Below are positions 54,837-64,000 of a DNA stretch of 64,000 bases, in pieces. The position numbers and the translations under genes were made by a program. The stretch comes from Chionoecetes opilio (lineage: Eukaryota > Arthropoda > Malacostraca > Decapoda > Majidae), in the NCBI GenBank assembly GCA_016584305.1, contig JACEEZ010022900.1, forward strand, positions 282,233-346,232, in the 5' to 3' direction. Numbering within the stretch: the first letter of the stretch is position 1; every line of letters starts with the position of its first letter. The notes below the pieces were generated by a model, which searched no databases, was not told where the DNA came from, and was given only the letters and a program-made list of their open reading frames with translations.

Positions 54837-55266
54837 GATCTGACTAGCTAACTCGCCCGGATAGCTTCCCTGCCGCTTATTTAACCTAAATAACATTTAT
54901 AACTCTATATAACTCTACAAAACTTAACCCAAACCTATCTTAAACCAAACCTAACCTAAATCAAATTTAAACCAAGCCTTAACTTAATGTAAGTTTAACC
55001 TAAATGTAACCTAACCTAGACTAAGTTAGTTAGTTGACTAGACTATAGTCTAAATTTGTCCTATCATATAAAAATAAGTGGCAAAATTTAGGTTAAGTTA
55101 AGGTTTGATTTAATTTTGGTTAGGTTTAGGATAGGTTTGGGTTGAGCTTTGTGGTGTTATTTAGATTAAAATAAGCGAATCTGATGATACTGAAAATTAG
55201 CCGTGCGTGCGTAGTCGTGGCAGGGAAGCTAATCGGGCGGGGAAGCTAGTCAGATCACTACACCGG
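54837..55266. mobile_element. MITE with telomere-like inverted arms
   Basis: About 45-bp terminal inverted repeats starting CCGGYGTAGYGATCTGACTA. The interior arms are CCTAA/ACCTAAA-rich on the left and TTAGG/GGTTTAGG-rich on the right, so almost the whole unit can fold on itself. No coding sequence. Target duplication not resolved. Confidence 0.7.
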
Positions 55267-56070
55267 TACCAGGTAAGTATGCACCAGGCTGTACCAGACT
55301 GAGTAAAAGTGTCTCCTGTGCCAGGTAGGTATGCCCCAGGCTGCCAAAAAAACCCACTTCTATGACCAACGAAGAAATTAGATAAATCTGGCTAAATATT
55401 GCTTATAACCATCTCAGAGATGACCTAATCTTTTCCTGAAAGTTTGGTTGAAATTAAAGCATAAATAGCGGAACCTAAGCTGTACAAACGGACAAACGGA
55501 CAGACGGACAGAAGATGGTGATGGTCCAATGTAGCCGGACAATTGGTGAATTATTGTAGTAAGATTTTCGTGTTCTTGATGTGTCGCCTATAGGTTTGGT
55601 TTCATGGGTTGCGTTAGGTAAGGTTTCAATATTTTGTTGTTGTGACAGTAATGGCTATTAAAACACCATTGCAAACATCAAAAACGCCAAAATAAACCAC
55701 ATTCTGGAAACCCAGTCACATTGTTAAACTGTAGTAAACCTCGATTGTTTGGCTTAGGTAGAAAAATAAGTATAAAAGCATATGTGAAATACTTCAGATA
55801 AGATCAATAGAAAAGAAAGCACCGTCACTTTTCAGTATATTTAAACTTAGTTTTACTCACACGTTGGTAGTGGCTCGTTAGGGTATACATATTGTATGTG
55901 ATGGAAGAGAGCTTCGCCTAACAATTTTTGCAGGTGACAATACCCTGGAAGCATGGCTTGCCTTTCTCGATGACCTTATTATTTTTTACAACAGGCACAA
56001 CGAAGGTTTCCAAGTGGGGTCAAGGGTGGCCCAGGTCTTCCATATCAATGGACCTGGAAGGAGTTGGGTC
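55267..56070. other. No recognised gene
   Basis: Includes a short GGACA tandem array near 55490-55513 and a degenerate direct duplication of CCAGGTAAGTATGC at 55268-55340. Confidence 0.55.
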
Positions 56071-56077
56071 TCGGCAT

Positions 56078-56896
56078 AGGACCATATAAACAAAGTCTGC
56101 TAATTTGGTAGTGGCGGGCTGGGCTGTGACATCACGTCCCTCGCCGACTCAGTCATGTCTTTTACATATCGTGTACTCTTACCCGAGTTTATGAAATAAC
56201 CACAGGATATCTAAAAAAGACTTACCCAACCATCATTATGACACATTTCCGCATATCATAAGCAAAAAAAAAAAAAAGCCACGATGCTGATTGCAGCTGG
56301 TGCTATATACAAAATCCTTTCAAATCAAACATGTCAGTCAAATTACCCTCCTTTCAATCCAACCTTTCTTGTGGTTTCAGAGATTAAGGGCTTCCCCAGG
56401 GAACAGAGCAACGCTCGCTCTGCATGCTGCCAGGTCACCTCGACAAACGTTTCATGTTATTGGGAATTTTCACAATCTCTATATTTTTGTATTGCTTATA
56501 TACTATACCATTAGAACAAAGAAAGTTTGCTAATTTCGAATCAGTGATACAAAAATTCAATTGGAGCATTACTCTAGGAATTTATATTGAGTTGAAGACG
56601 AAAAAGTGAAAACATGTTTATGCACTAGTATTTCTTTTTGCAATTTCTTAGATTAAATAAATAGTTTTTCGCTTTTGTTTTGTTTTTTTGCTTATACGTA
56701 ACATGCGGAAAATTTATGTCATGAAGATGATGGTTGAGTCAGTTTTTCTAAACATTCTGTGCGAATTTCATAATCTCAGATGAGACTACATGATATGTAG
56801 AAGACATGACTCTTGAGTCAACAGTGGACATGTGGTGGCACAACCAAGCCCACCACCACAAAGTTAGCAGACCTTGTTTCTACTGATCTTGGGTCT
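56078..56896. mobile_element. DNA element with about 210-bp imperfect terminal inverted repeats
   Basis: The left arm (from AACAAAGTCTGCTAA through TTTACATATCGTG to CGCATATCATAAGCAAAAA) is mirrored at 56690-56890 at moderate divergence. The 400-bp centre has only short frames. Non-autonomous; superfamily not assigned. Confidence 0.7.
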
Positions 56897-57354
56897 CACT
56901 TGACGAAGATTACAGTAACATCTTAGTTATATCAATAGTATTACTGCATCACACAGATACTTTTTATATGAGTTTCAAATTAAAGTACGGTAAAAAAGCA
57001 ACAAATTTGCAAAGCGAGGCAGGAAGAAGGGCTGTGAAGTACGTGCGTCATCTATGAATGCTCAATTTTAACTAACCCCATGGTGGACTGGCGAGGAAAA
57101 CAGCGTCCCCTAGCATACCCCCAAATTTCCCTGGACGGTGAGCCCAGCCGCACAGGAATCCTGTTCAATCTCAGAACGGCTACTTTGGAATTTGAGGACA
57201 TATTTAGATTTGCGGAAGTACATCCACAGATGCAATCTGCAGCTTTTTAGTCTGCCGCAATTCCGCAAACGAATTCGGAATTCGTACTTCTGTGTAAGCA
57301 ACTTTCACGATTTGCGCAAATGTTTGCGGGAGTACCAACCTCTGAGGTATATGT

Positions 57355-57365
57355 GCATATATATA

Positions 57366-57447
<82 letters not shown>

Positions 57448-57449
57448 AC

Positions 57450-57493
<44 letters not shown>
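57355..57493. repeat. TA microsatellite
   Basis: (TA)n into which the RTE-like copy 4 has its 3' end. Confidence 0.95.
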
Positions 57494-57495
<2 letters not shown>

Positions 57496-58567
57496 ATCAA
57501 TCATTGGGGGCATACGCTGGGGGGCGCGTCGCCTCGCCCACCCTACGACGCCACTCCTGGGGGTCACCACGCGCGAGTCCCCATGCAGGCTCCTTTCCCA
57601 TGCCAAGCAGCTCTCGACAAGAAACATCAAACAGCCATGAGCCTTGTGGGCGCCCCCTTGGCCTCCTCCACGCCGGATTGTCTCTTACAGATACAACTTC
57701 ATGGGAAGGATCGGTTTCAAGGTAGCGTGCCACATGCCCATATAGCCGAAATTGGCGCTGACGGACTATGCAGGTAACAGGACTCGATTCAGTCTCACGG
57801 TGCAATCGCTGATTTGACACGTAATCATCCCAGCGATACCCCATAATTCTGCGAAGACATTTATTACCAAAGGCATCGATTCGTCTCTTCAAGTCGCTAT
57901 TTAGTGTCCATGTCTCACAACCGTAGATTAAGACGGGGATCACAAGCGACTTGAAGATCCGGATCCTTGTCTTCCTGCACACGTACCGACAACACCAAAT
58001 ACTCCTGCTGAGCGAGTCCATAACACCGTGGGCTATGCCAATCCGTCGTAAGACTTCTTGACGTGACCCGCCGTCATTATGGACTGCGCTAACCAAGGTA
58101 TGTAAAACTTTCCAAGATCTGAATGTCCTCGCCGCACGTATGAACAGACTGTACTGTTTCATCTAGTTAGCCTCCAAACACTTGGACCTTGGTCTTGAGC
58201 CAGGAGACCGCAAGTCCCAAAGGCTTTGCCTCCTCGTGCAGCGCCTCGAGAGCCATCACCAGGACCTCCAGCGACTCAGCAAAGATTACTGCATCATCGG
58301 CAAAAACAAAATCAGTGATCTTGGTGCTGCCGAGGGATGCTCCACAATCACTTTGATCTACAACGTTACCCAGTACCCAGTCCATACAAGTGTTGAAAGT
58401 GATGGGGAAAGGACCCACCCTTGCCCCACTCCTGTATTAACAGGAAAGGTGGATACACCTCCCCCACACTTCACAGCACTCTCAGTCTCAGAGTACAGAC
58501 CAGTTATCAAACCAATAGTCCTTGCAGAATCCCGCGAAGTCGCAGAAGATCCCAGAGTGACTCACGA
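57494..58567 (-). mobile_element. RTE-like LINE, copy 4 (antisense, 5' truncated)
   Basis: The (TGAT) tail lies against a TA microsatellite at the left; truncated at the HRESLW codons on the right, slightly further in than copies 2 and 3. Target duplication cannot be recognised within TA repeats. Confidence 0.88.
57497..58567 (-). pseudogene. RTE-like RT fragment
   Basis: Two frames: 58418-58167 with KITDFVFADDAVIFAES (catalytic Asp pair) and VSWLKTKVQVFGG, and 58162-57497 with NDGGSRQEVLRRIG, VLIYGCETW and the [13 protein letters not shown]-terminus followed by the complete family terminus ending YAPND. One frameshift separates them near 58165, and a short deletion removes GQVD before the VSCRELLG motif. 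Confidence 0.85.
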
Positions 58568-58636
58568 CACGACATGACTCACGACATATATGTTAGTCAC
58601 TCGTGACTGACATACAGTATATATATATATATATAT

Positions 58637-58938
58637 TAGGGTGGAGCGTTTATTCACGTTTTTGGATTTTGCTATGGGGGTAGTGCGGAAAAGGTGTGAA
58701 TGAGCATAAAATTTAAACGTGTGCAAAATATTAGAACTCTACAACAATATCTTCTGCCTCCCCCACCGCACTGAAAATGAGAAAATGGGAAAAAAGTTCC
58801 CCTGCGTCAGCGTTACCACACGTTTACATATTAAATGCAATGTTTTTTTGGGTAGTGTGCAAATAAATGTGAATAAAATGCACTACAAAAAATATATAAA
58901 TACTTATTCTTCTGTGAGAACATCTTCTGTCTCCCCAA
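58637..58938. repeat. Left terminal inverted repeat of DNA transposon
   Basis: Mirrors 61946-62245 with few substitutions and single-base indels. Confidence 0.9.
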
Positions 58939-59163
58939 GTGAACTTAAACACTGTAAAATACTGAAATTGGCGATAAATTGCATGTTTTTCATATTTGCT
59001 CAATACTTGCAAAATCGCTTACACTTGATTGTGTGATCTTTTCTGTGTAAGATAATGAGAACAAACATTGTACAGCTCTCAGTTTATGTTATCATTTCAT
59101 AAAATTGAAAAAATAACATAATCCAGACTCACCACGAGGAGGGGCTGTACGACGAGTTCCGCC

Positions 59164-61424
59164 CTACCCACCCATCCTCCCTTCCGTTGTTAATATGTAT
59201 TTAACTAAGAGTATACTCTTTCTTTGTTTCAAATGTGGGTAGTATTTTTCTTCCCTTATTCTGTTCCTGATGTAACCATCACGGGCTGCTGCGCCCACAA
59301 CGAAATCGAAGCATCTGTCACTAACTTGATATGTCTTTCGACTGCTTGCGTGTGACAGGGGAATGTTGTAAGAGCACATGGTTTCTGCTGGGATCTGATG
59401 TAGGCTGCTATGTCTTCTGTTGGTATCATTTTTGTAGCAGGTGGCTCTGTCAATTCAGCACTTTCCCAGTCAATCATTAGATGATATTCACTAGCTTGAA
59501 GAAGCAGTTTTGGCGGTCGAAATATCCTTACAGCTTTTCGGTTCGCTTGAGTGTCTCTAGCTTTCAGGATACGCCTTAATCCAAGTTCTCGAATATTTGC
59601 TGAGTCATCATGTATCATCGCTAGAAAGAACATTTTCAGGGTGTGCAAAGTAGGCATTGTTTTGTATAACACGGTTCACTGTATCTAAGTTGTCGTCTGT
59701 CAACAAACGGGACTTTGAAATCAATGAGAACAACATGTTTCGCTCCATAAATTGCTGATGGATACATTTTGATATTGAACCAAACTGGCACATAAACATT
59801 CATAATGTATTTGACGAGCACTAACAATCCATCTGAGGGGCTTTCATCTGCAATTTTACAGGCGGAGGATGCGATTTGCCGTCGTTAACCATCTAGCATG
59901 GTGCTTTTTCCCCTGGTTTCATTTTGGCTAGTTGGATCGAGCATTCACCTGATGCTACAGCTCTAAATATCTGTAGCATATATGCTTGATCAGTGCTCAA
60001 ATCTGATAAATCACATTCAATAGGTTCACTAGGAATTGGGGTGAATTCTACTACAGGCAAATTTTCACAGTCGTTAAGCCTTTTTGCCAATAGGACCAGT
60101 GAAAGTAGACGGTCTTGATGTCTGCCCATCGATATGATTTATCAGATGACGAAGAGGTAGCTCATTTGCATGTAACAAGCAAAAAAACCAATGGAGTGGC
60201 TTTTCAAGTTTTTTCTTCTAGCAACCTTATAATACCTCCTCTGTGGCCTGTCTTAACAGCTGTTCCATCGCATCCCACTGCTATGATGTGGCTGGTATCA
60301 ATCTCATGTAAATGCAGGTAATCAAGTATTGAAGCGGAAATACACCGAGCAGATCCTGAAATCGGCACTATGTGGCCAGGTAATATGATCCTGGCTCTTG
60401 TATTAATGTAACATGTTCTTTTTGTGTGCACCTAACATATTTTTTTTCCTCCAACTATTTCTCCGATTTTTGTAGTGTCCTTTCTGCCATCAAAGTAAAT
60501 GCTTTCCAGTGGTCCTATTGATTCACCGTCATCAATTTGCGACCTAGTCCTTTTCCTGGCTCTCCTTACTTTACTTCTGTCGATTACTAATGATGAATCA
60601 CTGATATTCACAAGTCCAGCTCCCTCTAAGACTGCAGAAAACCAGTGTTGCAGCCGATCTGTCAGACACGCCCATTTTGTCTGACATTATTGCCATGGAG
60701 TCAAGGGACACTTTCTGCTTTTCCTGCTTATTCTCAATTCTTTGTACTGTACTTGCACTAGGCTCATACTCTGACGCACTGCTACGGTCAGAACTGTCCT
60801 TCTGTGGATGTCAGTATTTCATTTGGCATATCTGACTCCTCTGAAATATCAACTGGTTCCTTACTAGTGGATGGCATTTGTTCAAATGGGCGAAGCCGCA
60901 AGAAGTCAGAGAGTTTTCTCTGGTGTTTCTTTTTTATTTTAACTGTTGAACAAGCATCAATTTGACCAATTACCATCTTCCTTGTACTTCTCTGGTCTAT
61001 TAGGAACGCCCTTTCTGCAGCTGGTACTTTTTTTGATAAGAGCATGAACATAAATTCAAATCTTGACATTTGCAAGTGCTTACATCAAATAACTTTTGAG
61101 CTTGTGCTTTGAAAATCCTTCAATCGTTGCATATTCTTCTCACTCTTTCTTGATTCAACTAGTCTCTTCAATTTCATATATTTTGCAAAGATAACTTTTT
61201 AACATGTCCCATATTCGTTTCCGAGATACTGTAGGAATTGATGCTTTTTCCCAGATGCTCTTAACGTGATGAACAACGCAGTCGCTTATATCGCTAAAAG
61301 TAGGCTCTTTGTTTGAAGTCTTTAGTTCTTGCCTAACAAACAGATAGTGTTTCATGACATCTTGATGAGTGAGAAGATTCAGACCTTCATGTTTACTTTG
61401 GGTGGCCGAACACAACACAGGCAT
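59164..61424 (-). pseudogene. Transposase-like protein of an uncharacterised arthropod family, frameshifted
   Basis: From N- to C-terminus: an opening block with MPVLCSATQSKHEG and VSRKRIWDMLKSY (61424-61155); a CKCQDLNLCSC cysteine cluster (about 61070-61040) reached by reading across an A7 run; VPAAERAFLIDQRSTRKM; ESIYFDGRKD; HVTLIQEPGSYYLA; IIAVGCDGTAVKTGH (about 60285); LHANELPLRHL (about 60170); LNDCENLPVVEF; STDQAYMLQIFRAVASGECS; ARWLTTANRILRL; VIQNNAYFAHPENV; IRELGLRRILKARD; and FPCHTQAVERHIKLVTDAS (about 59350). These blocks, in this order, are a family I recall from many arthropods as uncharacterised proteins. GCDGT could be the first acidic residue of a DDE-type core (inference). 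About eight frameshifts. Confidence 0.72.
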
Positions 61425-61639
61425 TACTACGGTTAAATCTTGGGACGTCAGCCATGCTGCTGTCCTTATATAATATATAGTCTATTTTGATAAGAATTTT
61501 ATGTAATGAAAACTAGTTTATGAACTCCTACACAAAAACTTTAATGATATTTATCAAGCAAGAGATCTCGTTTATAAACAACGCTGAGTGCAACAATCGA
61601 CAACCGCGCACAGCGCCGCACACATACGTCCACTCACAA

Positions 61640-61682
61640 CTGTAGCTGGAGAGACACTGAATCAGTCTCTCTCCAGCTACAG
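61640..61682. repeat. Hairpin 1 in transposon 5' region
   Basis: CTGTAGCTGGAGAGAC and its inverse (with a two-base CT insertion) separated by about 9 nt. Confidence 0.85.
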
Positions 61683-61694
61683 TTTTTAGCTGGA

Positions 61695-61753
61695 GCTACC
61701 GCGCGTGACTCATTGCATCAGTGTCACTGATGCAATGAGTCACGCGCGGTAGC
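61695..61753. repeat. Hairpin 2: perfect 59-bp palindrome
   Basis: Arms of 29 bp (GCTACCGCGCGTGACTCATT then GCATCAGTG) around one central T. Each arm holds TGACTCA, an AP-1-type site. Confidence 0.93.
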
Positions 61754-61945
61754 CCTGTGTACTTGCATCTCTCGGCAAATTGTATGAATGAGTGATGAAG
61801 TTTACAGGCTTTCATGCTTGTGCATGGTGTGATTTGTATGTATTGTGCATTTCAGCCTCGTAGTATAGAAAGTGACGGCTAATGCAAAGTGTCATATTTA
61901 TATAAAATTCCGGTATTTACAGCATTTTTCTTAAATTTCACGTAT

Positions 61946-62245
61946 TTGGGGAGACAGAAGATGTTCTCACAGAAGAATAAATATTTAATATTTTTTGTAG
62001 TGCATTTTTTTTCACATTTATTTGCACACCCACCCAAAAACATTGCATTTAATATGTAAACGTGTGGTAACGCTGACGCAGGGGAACTTTTTTCCCATTT
62101 TCTCATTTTTCAGTGCGGTGGGGGAGGCAGAAGATATTGTTGTAGAGTTCTAATATTTTGCACACGTTAATTTGATGCTCATTCACACCTTTTCCGCACT
62201 ACCCCCATAGCAAAATCCAAAAACGTGAATATACGCTCCACCCTA
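61946..62245. repeat. Right terminal inverted repeat of DNA transposon
   Basis: Mirrors 58637-58938. It lies upstream of the transposase-like gene and so would contain its promoter. Confidence 0.9.
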
Positions 62246-62279
<34 letters not shown>

Positions 62280-62305
62280 TATATATTATATATATATATT
62301 ATATA

Positions 62306-62381
<76 letters not shown>

Positions 62382-62436
62382 TATATACGTATATATGTTA
62401 TATATATATATATATGAATATATATATATATATATA

Positions 62437-62502
<66 letters not shown>
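62246..62502. repeat. TA then TG microsatellite
   Basis: Long (TA)n with a few TATG/TACG interruptions, then (TG)n leading into the first SINE. Confidence 0.95.
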
Positions 62503-62503
<1 letters not shown>

Positions 62504-62756
62504 CATTCACTCAACCACGTCCACGCGAGCTGGCTCGCGATCGCAGTTTCACCCTCCCAGTGCGAGCTTATTATTACCGATCTTATAGGGTAAGCTGGAC
62601 ATTACCACCCCCCCCCGCCCTGGCCCCTTTGCTCAAGGGGGACAGTAACCATTCTCGAATTTCTCATCATCCCCTGGAACGAGCGGGGATGGGTTTGTAC
62701 GCCAGACCACAGAATGGGACTGGACGCTCTAACCCACCAAGCCGTTATTCAGGCAG
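62503..62756 (-). mobile_element. tRNA-headed SINE family G, copy 1
   Basis: Head on the - strand near 62680-62750 with GGCTTGGTGGGTTAGAGCG (A box) but a poor B box, so probably silent. Body with the LTR-like word AAGGGG and AATAATAAGCTCGCA shared by copies 2 and 3. Confidence 0.75.
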
Positions 62757-63016
62757 TGTTATTCACCCTTGTCTTGCCCACGCCAGTCGGATTTACGATC
62801 ACCAGTTTCAAACTACCGGTGCGGTCTTGGAGCTCATTATTAACCTTTTTTTGGGTAATGCTGGGACTTCACACACCACACACACCTATCCCCTTGCTCA
62901 AGGGGGACAGTAACCGCCCGAATTTGTCAGTGAAAAATCCCCAGGACCAGTAAGGATTCGAACCGGTTGCCACATATGGCAGACCAGCGCGCTATCCACT
63001 TGACCATCGTGGCAGT
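62757..63016 (-). mobile_element. tRNA-headed SINE family G, copy 2
   Basis: Head TGCCACGATGGTCAAGTGGA (A box) and B box GGTTCGAATCC intact, so pol III competent in principle. Directly abuts the head of copy 1. Confidence 0.82.
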
Positions 63017-63060
63017 AATCAAATAGACAGATACACACAGTGTGTGTGTGTGTGTGTGTG

Positions 63061-63322
63061 TGTCATCCACCCATGGTCTGTTCCATGTGAATCGGACTCG
63101 AGATCGCCAGTTTCACTCTCCCGGAGTGAGCTTGGAGCTCATTATTACCGATCTTAGGGTAATGCTGGGACCTCACACACCACAAACCCTCATGCCCTTG
63201 CTCAAGGAGGAGAGCAGCCACCCAAATTTATCATTGAAAAATCTCCGTGAGCGAGCGAGGATTCGAACCGGATAACCACAGAATGGCAGGCCAACGGTCT
63301 ATTAATTTGACTATCGTCATGG
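63061..63322 (-). mobile_element. tRNA-headed SINE family G, copy 3
   Basis: Same head and body, B box GGTTCGAATCC, separated from copy 2 by a (TG)n tract and followed by another. All three copies point the same way. Confidence 0.82.
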
Positions 63323-63729
63323 TGTGTGTGTGTGCGTGTGTGTACTTATCTGTCCATGTCCATATATACCTATTTTTCTGCATATCTATCTACCTATATA
63401 TCTAAATATCCATCTATCAATTTAGGCGTTATGTTATCCATAACGTCAACATAACGTTAGGATTTTTGGAGCTCTACAACTTTGCTTCTTTGAATTTTCC
63501 CGTATCTATAGAGGAAATGCGTTCTTTACTATCAAAAAAACTTCAACACTGTTTTTTTACTCTGGGAGAGTTTAGTGAAAAAAATATATATATAGAACAA
63601 TTATTATTGTTCTTCGCAAGATGTACAATGGGCCCCAGACATAACTACGTCACGGTTTGTTTACATCGGTGCATTGTGGGGATAAGGCGGGGTCGCCGCG
63701 GGTGGACCCACGAAGGGAAAACTACGGCG

Positions 63730-63823
63730 ATGGAAGAATTTCGAGTTATTTTGCGCGAAATTGATATTCCAGGTGCTATATTACTGTGCTCTGTTCTCGC
63801 TGACAAACATAGAGAAGACCTAG
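63730..63823 (+). CDS. Possible first coding exon of an unidentified gene (runs off window)
   Basis: MEEFRVILREIDIPGAILL followed by HREDL, then a donor-like CTAG|GTAATG. A short N-terminal helix with an IPGA turn is reminiscent of SAP-like N-termini in transposon-derived genes. The following bases include a Lys-rich TRKQSLTELVK reading before a second donor (AAAG|GTAAGAC at 63884). The upstream 63466-63729 frame is open but not motif-bearing. Weak support. Confidence 0.3.
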
Positions 63824-64000
63824 GTAATGGCTGAGTGCAGAGCTTCTAAACAAGAAAACAGAGTCTAACAGAGCTCGTCAAAGGTAAGACTGGTAGTACT
63901 AACGTCCTACTACTTGTCTTATGAAGGCTTTCTAAGCTCACAGAAATCACAGAGTCAACAGTAGCCTCGCAAATACAATGTAGTCGTAGTCTGTAGTTGA

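Larger units (their letters stand above)
58637..62245 (-). mobile_element. 3.6-kb DNA transposon with about 300-bp terminal inverted repeats
   Basis: The outer ends are TAGGGTGGAGCG at 58637 and its inverse ending 62245, both abutting TA repeats (target probably TA or TA-rich; exact duplication masked). The arms 58637-58938 and 61946-62245 are near-identical inverted copies. Between them on the - strand lies one protein family split by frameshifts, and near its 5' side two strong hairpins. Size, long repeats and one gene fit a full-length element. I cannot name its superfamily. Confidence 0.85.

Noticed and set aside
62940..63016. Candidate tRNA gene
   Set aside because: Head of a SINE with two tandem relatives; anticodon arm is poorly paired.

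Overview
Eukaryotic, repeat-dominated genomic DNA. The intron-bearing gene, the dense mixture of non-LTR retrotransposons, tRNA-headed SINEs, MITEs and solo LTRs, and long TA/GA/TG microsatellites point to an arthropod. Several LINE and SINE families resemble ones I recall from decapod crustaceans, crabs in particular, so a decapod is my best guess (inference; no species call).

The one convincing host gene is an OTULIN-like linear-ubiquitin deubiquitinase on the + strand. Its last three coding exons are at 5150-5419, 5938-6201 and 14045-14218. All junctions are phase 0 and the catalytic Cys, His and Asn are present. Its 5' exons were not found. Intron 2 (7.8 kb) holds an RNase H-bearing LINE and a three-level nest: an RT fragment split by a solo LTR, itself split by an RTE-like LINE.

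Layout. 1-2.8 kb: 5' end of an LTR retroelement (gag remnant, primer-binding site, LTR) on the - strand, next to a LINE ORF1 remnant. 3-5 kb: a Tigger/CENP-B-type transposon carrying a SINE. 5.1-14.2 kb: the OTULIN-like gene. 14.2-20.7 kb: two head-to-head CR1-like LINEs carrying a MITE, a solo LTR and a small insertion, then a hAT MITE and another LINE end. 20.7-24.0 kb: no recognised gene. 24-31 kb: RTE-like LINE, LINE fragments, and an LTR split by two head-to-head copies of a DNA element that form a 1.75-kb palindrome. 31.7-36.1 kb: nearly full-length CR1-group LINE (ORF1 with PHD and CCCH fingers; ORF2 with endonuclease and RT) with a SINE inserted. 36.7-37.9 kb: RTE-like copy with a long open frame. 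39.6-40.0 kb: Helitron-like element. 40.1-42.9 kb: degenerate EN+RT LINE with poly(A). 43-45.9 kb: SINEs, a solo LTR and pogo-like inverted sequence. 45.9-52.5 kb: homopolymer-rich, frameshifted sequence with a LINE, an orphan arthropod family and a transposase-like fragment. 54-57 kb: an acidic first exon and two MITEs. 57.5-62.2 kb: an RTE-like copy, then a 3.6-kb DNA transposon with about 300-bp terminal inverted repeats around a frameshifted orphan transposase-like gene. 62.5-63.3 kb: three tandem SINEs. 63.7 kb: a possible first exon running off the window.

The most promising candidate for an under-described system is the 58.6-62.2 kb transposon. It physically links a conserved but, to my knowledge, uncharacterised arthropod protein family to long terminal inverted repeats. 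No operons, CRISPR arrays or bacterial features were seen. Gene assignments rest on remembered family motifs, not on database searches.
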